Shown: positions 9,252-17,574 of the stretch, one piece after another
Position numbering within the stretch: position 1 is the first letter of the stretch
Layout: each line of letters starts with the position of its first letter
Origin: QYQD01 sp040755415
GTDB lineage: Bacteria > Desulfobacterota > QYQD01
Assembly: GCA_040755415.1 (NCBI GenBank)
Contig: JBFMAZ010000071.1
Location: 1-57,798, forward strand
DNA: 57,798 nt
Reading direction: 5' to 3'
Made by a program: the position numbers and the translations under genes
Notes under the pieces: generated by a model
What the model was told of the DNA's origin: nothing
What the model saw: only the letters and a program-made list of their open reading frames with translations
The model's database searches: none

Positions 9252-10091
9252 CTAATAGCTGATAGCCGCTTTACTTAGCAGGTTGCTTATCCGTACAAAA
9301 TCATTAACCTCCAGGGTCTCGGCCCTCCTCTGTCCATCGATGTGTAAGGTTTCCAGGGTGGCTCTAATCAATTCAGGAGGAAAGCCGGGGCGTGCGAGGG
9401 CATTTTGGAGGGTTTTTCGCCGTTTCTGGAAGGCGCTTTTGACTATTTTTTTAAAGAGGGATTCATCCTCAGCGATTACCTCCGGGGGGCGGAGGTGAAA
9501 CCCCAGGACCATAGAATCTACTTCCGGTCTGGGATAGAATTGAGTGGCAGGCACCCTTAAGACCTTTTCGATGGCGGCGCAATAATTAAAGAGCACGGCA
9601 AGAATACCATATTTTTTACTGCCCGGCGGAGCGACTATCCTCTCGGCCACCTCCCTTTGGAGCATGACAAAGGCATTTTTAAATGAAGACCGGCCCTCCC
9701 ATATCTTAAAAAGTATAGGGCTGGAAATATAATAAGGTAGGTTCCCGATTATCTTTAGTTTTTGTCCATATTCTCCTTCCAATGCCTGAAAGTCAACTTT
9801 CAGTATGTCCTGGTGTACTATTTCCAGTGTGAAGGGGAGGGTATATTCTTCCTTCACAATAGCGATCAGGCGCGGATCAACCTCGAAGCTGATGAGTTTT
9901 TTGACCCTGGCGGCCAGGGGAAGGGTGAGAATGCCCAGGCCCGTGCCCACTTCAATGACTATGTCCTCTGCCCCCAACCCTGCTTTTTCAATTATGACCT
10001 TGGCAATATCCGGATTTATAAGGAAGTTTTGCCCTCGACTCTTTGAGGGCCGTATGTCGTACTTTTTTAGTAGACCTTGCGGGCTGGTCAT
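9252..10091 (-). CDS. rsmA: 16S rRNA (adenine1518-N6/adenine1519-N6)-dimethyltransferase
   Basis: KsgA/RsmA dimethylates two adjacent adenines in the 3' terminal helix of 16S rRNA, using SAM, late in small-subunit assembly. The 279 residues contain the N-terminal KSRGQNFLINP motif, SAM-binding motif I VIEVGTGLGILT, and the catalytic NLPYYISSP motif, followed by the small C-terminal helical domain. Length is normal. The start ATG is preceded only by TTCAAAG-type repeats without a ribosome site. Confidence 0.95.
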   Translation of the reverse strand: MTSPQGLLKKYDIRPSKSRGQNFLINPDIAKVIIEKAGLGAEDIVIEVGTGLGILTLPLAARVKKLISFEVDPRLIAIVKEEYTLPFTLEIVHQDILKVDFQALEGEYGQKLKIIGNLPYYISSPILFKIWEGRSSFKNAFVMLQREVAERIVAPPGSKKYGILAVLFNYCAAIEKVLRVPATQFYPRPEVDSMVLGFHLRPPEVIAEDESLFKKIVKSAFQKRRKTLQNALARPGFPPELIRATLETLHIDGQRRAETLEVNDFVRISNLLSKAAISY

Positions 10092-10099
10092 GGGGCGTT

Positions 10100-10298
10100 T
10101 AGTTCAAAGTTTGAAGTTCAAAGTTCAAAGTTCAAAGTTTAAAGTTTAAAGTTTAAATGAATGTCAAGGGCCAAAGCTCAAGACGTCACTGGTCACAAAG
10201 AAGTCATCGGTCAATAGTCACTTGTCAATGGTAGAAGGTATCGATCTCCCCACTTAACCAATTACCAATGACTATTGACCAATGACCAATGACATTCA
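10100..10298 (+). repeat. Heptamer tandem array plus palindromic element, copy C
   Basis: Eight or so tandem units of GTTCAAA/GTTTAAA occupy 10100-10157, directly in front of rsmA. Then comes the palindromic element, with CCAAAGCTCAAGACGTC shared with copy A and the core ending ACTTAACCAATTACC. It closes with GACCAATGACCAATGACATT. Confidence 0.8.
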
Positions 10299-10751
10299 CT
10301 ATAGCCGTCTGGCCCGATACTTCGTCCTGAGGTACTTAAGACTGTAAAGTGTAAGGAAATAGGTAATAACCGCCGGTATAATGCCGAGGATTACTCCACC
10401 AAAGAGCATAGTGAGCACCAACTCCCAGCCGGCACGGGCTATGTCGATAATAGAATAGGTATGTGGCAGTCTCATTTCAAAAAAGGTGATCCATTTCCCG
10501 AGGTAATAGGCCAGGTAATAATGGATGGGTATGGTGACGGGATTACTGACCACAGTGGCCCCGATAATACCGGCTATGCGGCTGCTCTTCAACAGAGAGG
10601 TTGCCAAGAGGATCAGCACCGTGTGGAATGGTATGGTTGGGGTAAGGCCGATAAAGACACCGATAGCCATACCGGAGGCAATCGCCCGTGGATTGCCCTT
10701 GAGGTTCTTTATGCGGAGATAATAGTATCTTATCGTCCTTTTTAAGGTCAT
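10299..10751 (-). CDS. DUF2062 domain integral membrane protein
   Basis: A 150-residue membrane protein of the DUF2062 family, whose biochemical role is unknown. Recognisable family features are the N-terminal basic stretch, the motif SGMAIGVFIGLTPTIPFHT at about 26-44, and SNPVTIPIHYYLAYYLGKW at about 70-88; there are three to four hydrophobic segments. It lies 24 bases after tsaD on the same strand and so probably ends the fbp-fba-tsaD transcript. No strong ribosome site is seen. Confidence 0.85.
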   Translation of the reverse strand: MTLKRTIRYYYLRIKNLKGNPRAIASGMAIGVFIGLTPTIPFHTVLILLATSLLKSSRIAGIIGATVVSNPVTIPIHYYLAYYLGKWITFFEMRLPHTYSIIDIARAGWELVLTMLFGGVILGIIPAVITYFLTLYSLKYLRTKYRARRL

Positions 10752-10775
10752 ATCTATCAGCTTTCAGCTCTCCAG

Positions 10776-11855
10776 TCAGGGCCGGAGACAAGATTTAGCC
10801 ATCAGCTCTGCCAAGAAGGATATTTTGGCAGATGGATTGCCGGTCGCCGGCTGCTGAGGGCTAAGACGAGAATAGGCATCGAGGCCCAGATCGGAGACCG
10901 CTCCTCCCAGGAAACGATGGTATCCGGCTACCGCAATCATAGCGGCATTATCCGTGCAAAGGGACGGATTGGGGATAAAGACCTTACCCTCGGCCTGTTT
11001 TGCGGCCGCGCCGAGGGCGTTCCTTAAACGGCGGTTGGAGGCTACCCCGCCTACCGCCACAATATTTTTGGCCTTGTATTGCAAAGCGGCCTTCATGGTC
11101 TTGTCAACCAGGACATCAACTACGGCCTCCTGAAAGGCGGCTGCTATATCTTCGTAGGGCATTGGTAGCTGATTCTCCCGGCAATAGCGTATATAATTGG
11201 CTACTGCAGTCTTAAGGCCGCTGAAGCTGAAGTCGAAGGAATCCTTACTGATAATGGCCCGGGGGAGATTAATTTTTTTAGGATTCCCCTGTTCGGCCAG
11301 CCGGCTGATTACCTCTCCTCCAGGATAGCCAAGCCCCAACAGTTTCGCCACCTTATCGAAGGCCTCGCCGGCGGCGTCATCCCGCGTCTGGCCCAGGAGA
11401 CGGTAACTTGTATAGTCAGAGACGTAGTACAGGGCGGTATGCCCGCCTGAGACCATGAGACTGACATAGGGGAAAGAAGGGGTGTCTTTTTCCAGATAAA
11501 TAGATAAAAGGTGCCCTTCGATGTGGCTCACGCCAATGAGGGGGATCCCCCGCGCATAAGAAAGGGCCTTGGCAAAGGAGAGGCCGACCAGTAATGACCC
11601 TACCAGCCCCGGCCCCTGGGTGGCGGCTATGGCATCAATGCCATTTAAAGATACCCCGGCCTGTTCTAATGCCTCTTCCACGACAGGATAGATGGCTTCG
11701 ATGTGTTTGCGGGAGGCCAGTTCCGGTACGACGCCGCCGTAACGGCGATGCACGTCCACCTGGGAGGCTACCACACTGGATAATATGGTCTTTCCATCCC
11801 GGACGACGGCGGCGGCTGTCTCATCACAGGAGCTTTCGATACCCAGAATGAGCAC
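10776..11855 (-). CDS. tsaD: tRNA N6-adenosine threonylcarbamoyltransferase TsaD
   Basis: Catalytic subunit that transfers the threonylcarbamoyl group from TC-AMP to A37 of ANN-decoding tRNAs. The 359 residues start at a GTG (LILGIESSCDETAAAVV). They show the metal-binding HIEGH motif in SHIEGHLLSIY, the ASKA-type ATPase loop VSGGHTAL, and the C-terminal CTDNAAMIA with the third metal ligand. Length is slightly above the common 335-345 because of a C-terminal tail. It begins three bases after the fba stop, so translation is probably coupled. Confidence 0.95.
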   Translation of the reverse strand: MLILGIESSCDETAAAVVRDGKTILSSVVASQVDVHRRYGGVVPELASRKHIEAIYPVVEEALEQAGVSLNGIDAIAATQGPGLVGSLLVGLSFAKALSYARGIPLIGVSHIEGHLLSIYLEKDTPSFPYVSLMVSGGHTALYYVSDYTSYRLLGQTRDDAAGEAFDKVAKLLGLGYPGGEVISRLAEQGNPKKINLPRAIISKDSFDFSFSGLKTAVANYIRYCRENQLPMPYEDIAAAFQEAVVDVLVDKTMKAALQYKAKNIVAVGGVASNRRLRNALGAAAKQAEGKVFIPNPSLCTDNAAMIAVAGYHRFLGGAVSDLGLDAYSRLSPQQPATGNPSAKISFLAELMAKSCLRP

Positions 11856-11857
11856 GT

Positions 11858-12781
11858 TCAGACCCTGTTGGCACAGCCCAGGGCCTTTATCCTGCCTGCG
11901 ATGATCTGTGCCACTTTTTCCCGGCCCGGCCCCAGGATTTTTCTCAGGTCGAAAGTCTCCGGCTTTTCCGCCAGGATGCGGCGCATAGTGCTGACGAAAC
12001 CAAGGCGGAGGTCGGTATCGATGTTGACCTTGGCTACACCCAGCTTGATAGCCTTTTGCACTTCTTCTAAGGGCACGCCTTTGGCCTCCCCAACCGGAAT
12101 GCCGGAATCAATGGCCTCTTGAAGAAGGTCAGCCGGAATAGAAGACGCGCCGTGCAGGACGAGGGGTATGCCCGTCTTTTCTTTAACCTTTTTTAATCGT
12201 TCCAGGTCGAGGCGGGCAGCGCCTTTATACTTAAAGGCCCCGTGCGATGTCCCTACGGCCGGAGCCAGTGAGTCAACATCTGTCTCCTGAACAAAACGGC
12301 CGGCCTCCTCAGGATCGACGAGTACAGCATCTCTTTCCGCTACGGATACCGTATCCTCTACGCCCATGAGGCGGCCCAATTCAGCCTCTACTGAGACCCC
12401 GGCCTGGTGGGCTGTTTCTACCACCTGTCTGGTCAGGGCTGCGTTTTCGGTATAAGGCAGGTGAGAGGCGTCGATCATGACCGAGGTAAATCCAGCCTGG
12501 ATACAGGCCCTGATCGTTTCTAGCTTGTGCCCATGATCCAGATGCAGGGCTACGGGGATAGCTACCTCTCCGGCCAGTGTCCTGGCCATGGATACGATGG
12601 TCGATAGTCCGGCATAACTGATGGCTCCTTCTGTAGCCTGGATGATGACCGGGGCACGCAGGTTATTGGCCGTCTGTAAAATGGCCTGTAACATCTCCAT
12701 ATTAACAAAATTAAAGGCCCCTATGGCGTAGCCTTCCTGGTAGGCCTTAAGTAATATGTTTTTGGCAGGTACAAGCGGCAT
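11858..12781 (-). CDS. fba: Class II (zinc) fructose-bisphosphate aldolase
   Basis: Metal-dependent aldol cleavage or condensation of fructose 1,6-bisphosphate and triose phosphates. The 307 residues fold as a class II aldolase: D82-H83 in LHLDHG (general acid and zinc ligand), E134, and zinc ligands H180 in GTSHG and H210 in LHGASS. The GTSHGAFKYKG motif favours fructose bisphosphate over tagatose bisphosphate, but the GatY/KbaY family is close, so substrate is inferred. The start codon overlaps the fbp stop (TGATG), giving a two-gene gluconeogenic unit with fructose bisphosphatase; ppsA is elsewhere in the window. Confidence 0.9.
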   Translation of the reverse strand: MPLVPAKNILLKAYQEGYAIGAFNFVNMEMLQAILQTANNLRAPVIIQATEGAISYAGLSTIVSMARTLAGEVAIPVALHLDHGHKLETIRACIQAGFTSVMIDASHLPYTENAALTRQVVETAHQAGVSVEAELGRLMGVEDTVSVAERDAVLVDPEEAGRFVQETDVDSLAPAVGTSHGAFKYKGAARLDLERLKKVKEKTGIPLVLHGASSIPADLLQEAIDSGIPVGEAKGVPLEEVQKAIKLGVAKVNIDTDLRLGFVSTMRRILAEKPETFDLRKILGPGREKVAQIIAGRIKALGCANRV

Positions 12782-13806
12782 CAGGCCCTCCTTTCACCTT
12801 TTATGAACTGCTCGGCAATAAGTACATCTTCTTTGCTTCCGATATAAAGCGGCACACGCTGATGTAGTTCCTTGGGCTCGAGATCGAGTATGCCCTGGAA
12901 GCCGGTGCTGGCATAGCCGCCGGCCTGCTCCACGACGAAGGACAGCGGATTACACTCACACATGAGGCGCAGTTTGCCAAGGGGCTTTTTGGGGTCTTTT
13001 TTGTCCGGAGGGTACATAAATATACCGCCATGCAGGAGGTTGCGATGGAAATCCGCCACCAGCGAACCAATATAGCGCCCCGTGTATGGCCTTTTTGTTT
13101 CCCTATCCGGTGTCTTAAAATAGCTCACGAGTTTTTTGACTTCATCCGACCAATAGTTATAGTTGCCTTCGTTAACGCTGAAGGTCCTCCCTCGCTCCGG
13201 TATCTTGATATTCTCATGGGATAATAAGAACTCGCCAATGCTCGGAAGGAGTGTAAATCCGTGTACGCCACTGCCTGACGTATAGACCATCATGCTGCTG
13301 GAGCCATAGACAAAGTAGCCGGCCGCGACCTGTTTACTTCCTTTCTGGAGGAGATCTTCCAAGGTTGGATCGGCGGGCGTTGGGGTCACGCGGCGGTAGA
13401 TGGAGAAGATAGTGCCGATACTGACATTTACGTCGATATTGGATGAACCGTCTAGGGGGTCAAAGATCAGAACGTAATTGCCTCTGGGAAATCTCTCGGG
13501 GATGGGTATTATATCCGGGTCTTCTTCTGAGGCCATAGCGCACAATTCTCCGGTATGGGCCATACGCTCAACGATGGTCCGGTGGGCGAATTCATCCAGC
13601 TTCTGTACCTGCTCTCCCTGGATGTTTTCTCGTCCGGCATAGCCCAGTATATCCACCAGGCCGGCCTTGTTTACCTCGCGAGAGATAATTTTAGCGGCCA
13701 CAATGAGTTCGGATAACAACCGCGTGAATGCACCGGTAGCTTCGGGGTGAGCCTTCTGGGTGGTCAGCAGGTGTTCTATGACCGTGGTTCCTAATAGAGA
13801 TGGCAT
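12781..13806 (-). CDS. fbp: Fructose-1,6-bisphosphatase class I
   Basis: Hydrolyses fructose 1,6-bisphosphate to fructose 6-phosphate, the committed gluconeogenic step. The 341 residues are of type I: metal and substrate motif FDPLDGSSNIDVNVSIGTIF at about 116-135, preceding acidic MASEEDP, and the sugar-phosphate loop with NEGNYNYW and RYIGSLVADFHR. The product condenses with the downstream aldolase pathway; fba overlaps its stop by one base. AGGAGGAGATAAGCC upstream of the ATG gives a strong ribosome site. Confidence 0.95.
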   Translation of the reverse strand: MPSLLGTTVIEHLLTTQKAHPEATGAFTRLLSELIVAAKIISREVNKAGLVDILGYAGRENIQGEQVQKLDEFAHRTIVERMAHTGELCAMASEEDPDIIPIPERFPRGNYVLIFDPLDGSSNIDVNVSIGTIFSIYRRVTPTPADPTLEDLLQKGSKQVAAGYFVYGSSSMMVYTSGSGVHGFTLLPSIGEFLLSHENIKIPERGRTFSVNEGNYNYWSDEVKKLVSYFKTPDRETKRPYTGRYIGSLVADFHRNLLHGGIFMYPPDKKDPKKPLGKLRLMCECNPLSFVVEQAGGYASTGFQGILDLEPKELHQRVPLYIGSKEDVLIAEQFIKGERRA

Positions 13807-13927
13807 GGCTTATCTCCTCCTTTAACCGTACTACCTCCTTTGTTTTTTACCACAAAGTCACTGAAAAAGCCAATGCCTAAAACAGCCCGAAGATCAAAGC
13901 TGGAAGCTGATAGCTGATAGCTATTTT

Positions 13928-14512
13928 TTAGGATATAGCAATTCCGCGAATAAAGAAATCGCTGATCTGTTTAGCTGCGGTATGTATGCTGTATTTTTTT
14001 TGAGGGGAGAGTATCCAGAAACGGGACATCTCATCTAAGGCCCCGAAAAAGGCCCGTTTGAATATGCCCGGCATGACGTCTTCGCGGATGATGCCTTGTT
14101 CCTGGCCCTTTTTTATAATGGAAGAGATTATATTTACATACTCGGCAAATTTTTTATTGCGATATTCCTTCATAAATTTACTACTCTGCCGGATTTCAAC
14201 CTGAAGCACTTCGGCCAGTTCCCTGTTTTCTTCTACAATTTTCAGGTGGACCTGGGCAAAGATCTCCAATTGTCTGAGCGGGTCTTCTTCCTTGGCCAGT
14301 CCTTCCCGCATGTTGGCTATAATTTTTCCCATCTCTTCCTCAAAGAGGGAGATGAGTATGTCATATTTATTGTTAAAATAAAGGTATATTGTACCGTCTG
14401 CCACATTTGCTTCTTTGGCGATTTCTGAGATGCGCGAGTTAAAAAAACCATTCCGGGCAAAAATTTTAACGGCGGCCTGGATGATCTTCTGATGTTTGTC
14501 GGTGATTTTCAC
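13928..14512 (-). CDS. TetR/AcrR-family regulator, FadR-like
   Basis: A 194-residue repressor with an N-terminal TetR helix-turn-helix at about 10-55 (ISEIAKEANVADGTIYLYFNNK) and a ligand domain. From memory of the family it resembles Bacillus FadR/YsiA closely in both parts (VADGTIYLYF.NK.DILISLF, LRQS), whose ligands are long-chain acyl-CoAs. An 18-bp dyad of the FadR type lies 38 bases upstream, which supports autoregulation. It starts with GTG and has no obvious ribosome site. It is divergent from mreB. No fatty-acid degradation gene lies in the window, so the regulated pathway is inferred. Confidence 0.82.
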   Translation of the reverse strand: MKITDKHQKIIQAAVKIFARNGFFNSRISEIAKEANVADGTIYLYFNNKYDILISLFEEEMGKIIANMREGLAKEEDPLRQLEIFAQVHLKIVEENRELAEVLQVEIRQSSKFMKEYRNKKFAEYVNIISSIIKKGQEQGIIREDVMPGIFKRAFFGALDEMSRFWILSPQKKYSIHTAAKQISDFFIRGIAIS

Positions 14513-14550
14513 AGAGTTATAAGCTTACTTTGACGAAAAAAAGGTTATTA

Positions 14551-14570
14551 ATGAATGGTCACTCATTCAT
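14551..14570. promoter_or_regulatory. FadR-type operator palindrome
   Basis: ATGAATGGTCACTCATTCAT has perfect 7-bp arms (ATGAATG/CATTCAT) around six bases and fits the published Bacillus FadR box WTGAATGAMTANTCATTCAW except at three central positions. It lies between the divergent TetR gene and mreB. A weaker TGAATGAATGAA half-site occurs at 14645-14656. The remaining intergenic DNA holds the mreB promoter. Confidence 0.6.
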
Positions 14571-14706
14571 AATATAGGTATGAAATAAAATTCCATAGAT
14601 TTTGTCAAGATAATTTTCATCAGACCTTCAGCAGAATTTAAAAGTGAATGAATGAACTAATTTATTGAATTGAACACACAAGTAAAAAGTATGCATAAAA
14701 AAGATG

Positions 14707-14735
14707 TTGACCCATGTTATTACACGGGTTATTGT
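14707..14735 (+). promoter_or_regulatory. Putative sigma-70 promoter of the mre operon
   Basis: TTGACC at 14707-14712 and TATTGT at 14730-14735 are separated by 17 bases, and the start would fall about 75 bases before mreB. The imperfect palindrome ACCCATG-TTATTA-CACGGGT lies within the spacer and could bind a regulator. Confidence 0.45.
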
Positions 14736-14816
14736 GGAAGGCTAGGTAAATAATGAAAGCGGGGGAACCGGCTAAGATTTAAAGGATTTTTCGTTAAAAA
14801 CAAGGAGAATTAAGAT

Positions 14817-15851
14817 ATGATGTTTGACTCGATATTAGGATGGTTATCTAGCGATCTGGCCATTGACTTGGGTACCGCGAATACGTTGGTCTATGTCAAG
14901 GGAAAAGGGATTGTCCTAAGGGAACCCTCAGTTGTAGCTGTGAGAAAAGACAGCAGAGGTTCCAACAAGGTGTTGGCAGTTGGGAAAGAGGCCAAAATGA
15001 TGCTTGGGAAGACGCCGGGCAACATAATGGCTATTCGTCCCATGAAAGATGGTGTTATCGCTGATTTTGAGGTAACAGAGGCCATGCTCCGTTATTTTAT
15101 TACCAAGGTTCATAACAGGCGGACCCTGGTACGGCCACGCATTATAGTCAGTGTCCCTTCGGGGATAACCCAGGTGGAAAAAAGGGCGGTCAAGGAATCC
15201 GCAGAATCAGCAGGTGCACGGGAAGTTTATCTGGTTGAAGAACCAATGGCGGCGGCCGTGGGTGCAGGTCTGCCCATAACCGAGCCTACGGCGAATATGA
15301 TAGTGGATATCGGAGGCGGTACTACTGAGGTAGCTGTTATTTCCCTGTCCGGGATTGTTTATTCGGGGTCAGTTAGAGTGGCCGGAGATAAAATGGACGA
15401 AGCCATTTTACAATATATCAAGAAGAAGTATAACTTGTTAATTGGCGAGCACTCTGCCGAGATGATAAAGACCACTATCGCCAATGTAATGCCGGAAAAG
15501 CCTTATGACACCATGGAAATAAAAGGCCGGGATCTCGTCTCGGGAGTTCCCAAAACAATTACTATAGATGCCGACGAGGTGCGAGAGGCCATAACCGAGC
15601 AGGTAGACGCTATTGTGGAGACGGTGAAGATCGCCTTGGAGCAAACACCTCCTGAGCTGGCAGCAGACATTGTCGATAAAGGGATAGTCCTTACAGGTGG
15701 AGGCGCTCTTCTGCGTAATCTGGATAAATTATTAAGAGAAGAAACCGGCCTGCCTATTATTATTGCTGATGACCCTCTTTCATCCGTAGTGCTGGGATCT
15801 GGAAAAATTCTGGACAACATCAGTATCCTGAAAGAGATCGCTATACAGTAA
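14817..15851 (+). CDS. mreB: Rod shape-determining protein MreB
   Basis: Bacterial actin that polymerises with ATP under the inner membrane and positions the lateral-wall synthesis machinery. The 344 residues contain phosphate loop 1 (AIDLGTANTLVYVKGKG, about 15-31), the connecting VPSGITQVEKRAVKES, phosphate loop 2 (DIGGGTTEVAVIS) and the adenosine motif GGGALLRNLDKLL. An amphipathic N-terminus (MMFDSILGWLSSDL) suits membrane attachment. AAGGAG lies about 8 bases upstream. First gene of a complete mreBCD-mrdA-rodA cluster. Confidence 0.97.
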   Translation: MMFDSILGWLSSDLAIDLGTANTLVYVKGKGIVLREPSVVAVRKDSRGSNKVLAVGKEAKMMLGKTPGNIMAIRPMKDGVIADFEVTEAMLRYFITKVHNRRTLVRPRIIVSVPSGITQVEKRAVKESAESAGAREVYLVEEPMAAAVGAGLPITEPTANMIVDIGGGTTEVAVISLSGIVYSGSVRVAGDKMDEAILQYIKKKYNLLIGEHSAEMIKTTIANVMPEKPYDTMEIKGRDLVSGVPKTITIDADEVREAITEQVDAIVETVKIALEQTPPELAADIVDKGIVLTGGGALLRNLDKLLREETGLPIIIADDPLSSVVLGSGKILDNISILKEIAIQ

Positions 15852-15872
15852 TACAGTAATACGGATGTCTTG

Positions 15873-16715
15873 ATGCGAAAGAAGGAAAGACCTCTTAATC
15901 GTCTGAAGATTTTCGTCTTAACCGGTCTGCTGGCTGTTATCCTTTTTGTACTCCTTGTTTCCGGTATAGGGAAAAATAGGGATTTTGGCCCCGGGCAGAA
16001 GATTGGTGTGGAGTTGCTTGCTCCTGTCCAGAAAGGGATTATTTTCATCCAGAGGGGGGTTTCTGACTTTTGGCATGATTATATCTATTTAGTTGGCGTG
16101 CAAAAGGAAAATAGATTATTGCGAAAAGAAATCGAACGGCTCCGCAGTAAAAACAATGACTATCGTGAAGCCCTTATTGCCAATATCCGGCTCAAGAAAC
16201 TGTTAAATTTTAAAGAGACGGTGCCCCTGCCTCTTTTGTCGGCAGAGGTTATCGGATACGATCCCACGGTCTGGTTTAAGACCATGACTATTAACCGTGG
16301 CTCTGACGACGGGCTTCAAAGGGGGATGGCGGTTATCTCTGCCGATGGTGTTGTTGGTCAGATTATAAGCGTCTCCCTGCACTATGCAAAAGTTTTACTG
16401 ATTACAGACCAGAACAGCGCTGTCGATGCCATTGTGCAGAGAAGCAGGGTAAGAGGAGTGCTCAAAGGAGAATCCGGTGGAGTCTGTTATTTAGATTACG
16501 TTGGCATTCGTGACGATGTTAAGCCCGGGGATATAATAATCTCGTCCGGGGTAGGGGGTGTATTCCCTAAGGGGTTGCCTGTCGGGAGGATTATTAAGGT
16601 CAAGAGTTCCCGGCCGGGATTATTTCAAGATATCGAAGTGGTCCCCTGTGTTGATATTTCTGATATAGAGGAAGTATTGGTTGTTTTAGAAAAAAGCTCT
16701 ATTATGGAACAGTAA
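15873..16715 (+). CDS. mreC: Rod shape-determining protein MreC
   Basis: Bitopic inner-membrane protein that links MreB to PBP2 in the elongasome. The 280 residues have one transmembrane helix at about 14-34, a periplasmic coiled coil at about 65-110 (YLVGVQKENRLLRKEIERL), and two beta-barrel MreC domains ending near 277 (SGVGGVFPKGLPVGRI). The ATG at 15873 is taken as start; a TTG just before it is also possible, and neither has a good ribosome site, which suggests coupling to mreB 21 bases upstream. Confidence 0.93.
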   Translation: MRKKERPLNRLKIFVLTGLLAVILFVLLVSGIGKNRDFGPGQKIGVELLAPVQKGIIFIQRGVSDFWHDYIYLVGVQKENRLLRKEIERLRSKNNDYREALIANIRLKKLLNFKETVPLPLLSAEVIGYDPTVWFKTMTINRGSDDGLQRGMAVISADGVVGQIISVSLHYAKVLLITDQNSAVDAIVQRSRVRGVLKGESGGVCYLDYVGIRDDVKPGDIIISSGVGGVFPKGLPVGRIIKVKSSRPGLFQDIEVVPCVDISDIEEVLVVLEKSSIMEQ

Positions 16716-16720
16716 CTGGT

Positions 16721-16988
16721 GCCACAAAGTCACCAAGACACGAAGTTAAAAAATTCGTAATACTTTAACTGTTTGAAAAGAGCTAGTTGTCCAGAAAACG
16801 GCGACTCAAAAATCCCCCTTAATCCCCCTTTTTCAAAGGGGGAAGTGTTTCTCCTCCCTTTGGAAAAGGGAGGTTGGGAGGGATTTTAAAATGCTTTTTC
16901 AAACAGCTAAACTGATACAAAATTTCGAAATTCGAATTTCGAAATTCGAAATTGATCTAATCTCTTCGTGTCTTGGTGGCTTTGTGGC
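16721..16988. repeat. Nested inverted-repeat element inside the mre operon
   Basis: The gap between mreC and mreD is built from nested palindromes. Outer arms GCCACAAAGTCACCAAGACA... (16721-16745) and its inverse at 16964-16988 match in 24 of 25 bases. Inside, GTTTGAAAAG (16771-16780) and CTTTTTCAAACAGC (around 16891) are parts of roughly 30-bp inverted ends of a 170-bp element whose centre carries the CCCCC/GGGGG hairpins of the repeat at 1-100. Between are TTCGAAATTCGAA palindromes. No gene is seen. Confidence 0.8.
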
Positions 16989-17019
16989 TAAAAATTGCAT
17001 GGGATAAAGTGACCGGAAT

Positions 17020-17520
17020 ATGTTTTTCTTATTTTTACTGGGTTGTGTATTGTTGATCCTGGAAACGACCCTATTTTATCATCTGCCTTTATGGAAATTT
17101 AAAATCGATGGGTTGCTTCTCTTAATTATATATGTCTCACTTTACCTGAATGGAATCCAGAGCAGTTTATTGATTTTTTCTTTAGGTATATTGATGGACA
17201 CATTTGCCGGCAGCGCCCTGGGCATGCATGTACTCATTTATGCCCTGCTTTTTTTATTAGTAAAGGTTATCTCACGTAACCTGGTCATAAAAAATATTTG
17301 TTATCAAATGGGCATTATTTTTTCATTAAGTTTTTTGGCTAACATAGGCCTGCTGGTTTTAGATTTAGTATTCATGAATGGGGTAATCCGGTGGCATCAC
17401 ATCTGGATGGTGTTTTTTCAAAGTCTCCTTACCTCTTTGGTAAGTCCTATTTTTTTCATTTGTTATGATTACGTTGACCGGTTGTTTGGGTTACGGGAAG
17501 TGCGCGAGGTCTCGCGCTAG
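17020..17520 (+). CDS. mreD: Rod shape-determining protein MreD
   Basis: Polytopic inner-membrane partner of MreC. The 166 residues hold about five hydrophobic helices and the family-typical early stretch LLILETTLFYHLPLWKFKIDG, then the Q-S-x-L/GILMDTFAGSALGMH segment. It follows mreC after the 300-bp nested repeat and precedes mrdA by 54 bases. The assignment rests on topology and position, since MreD sequences vary widely. Confidence 0.9.
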   Translation: MFFLFLLGCVLLILETTLFYHLPLWKFKIDGLLLLIIYVSLYLNGIQSSLLIFSLGILMDTFAGSALGMHVLIYALLFLLVKVISRNLVIKNICYQMGIIFSLSFLANIGLLVLDLVFMNGVIRWHHIWMVFFQSLLTSLVSPIFFICYDYVDRLFGLREVREVSR

Positions 17521-17574
17521 GATTTCTTTAGTAATTCGGTGGCAGTGACGTTATCTATAGATAAGTGATCTATT

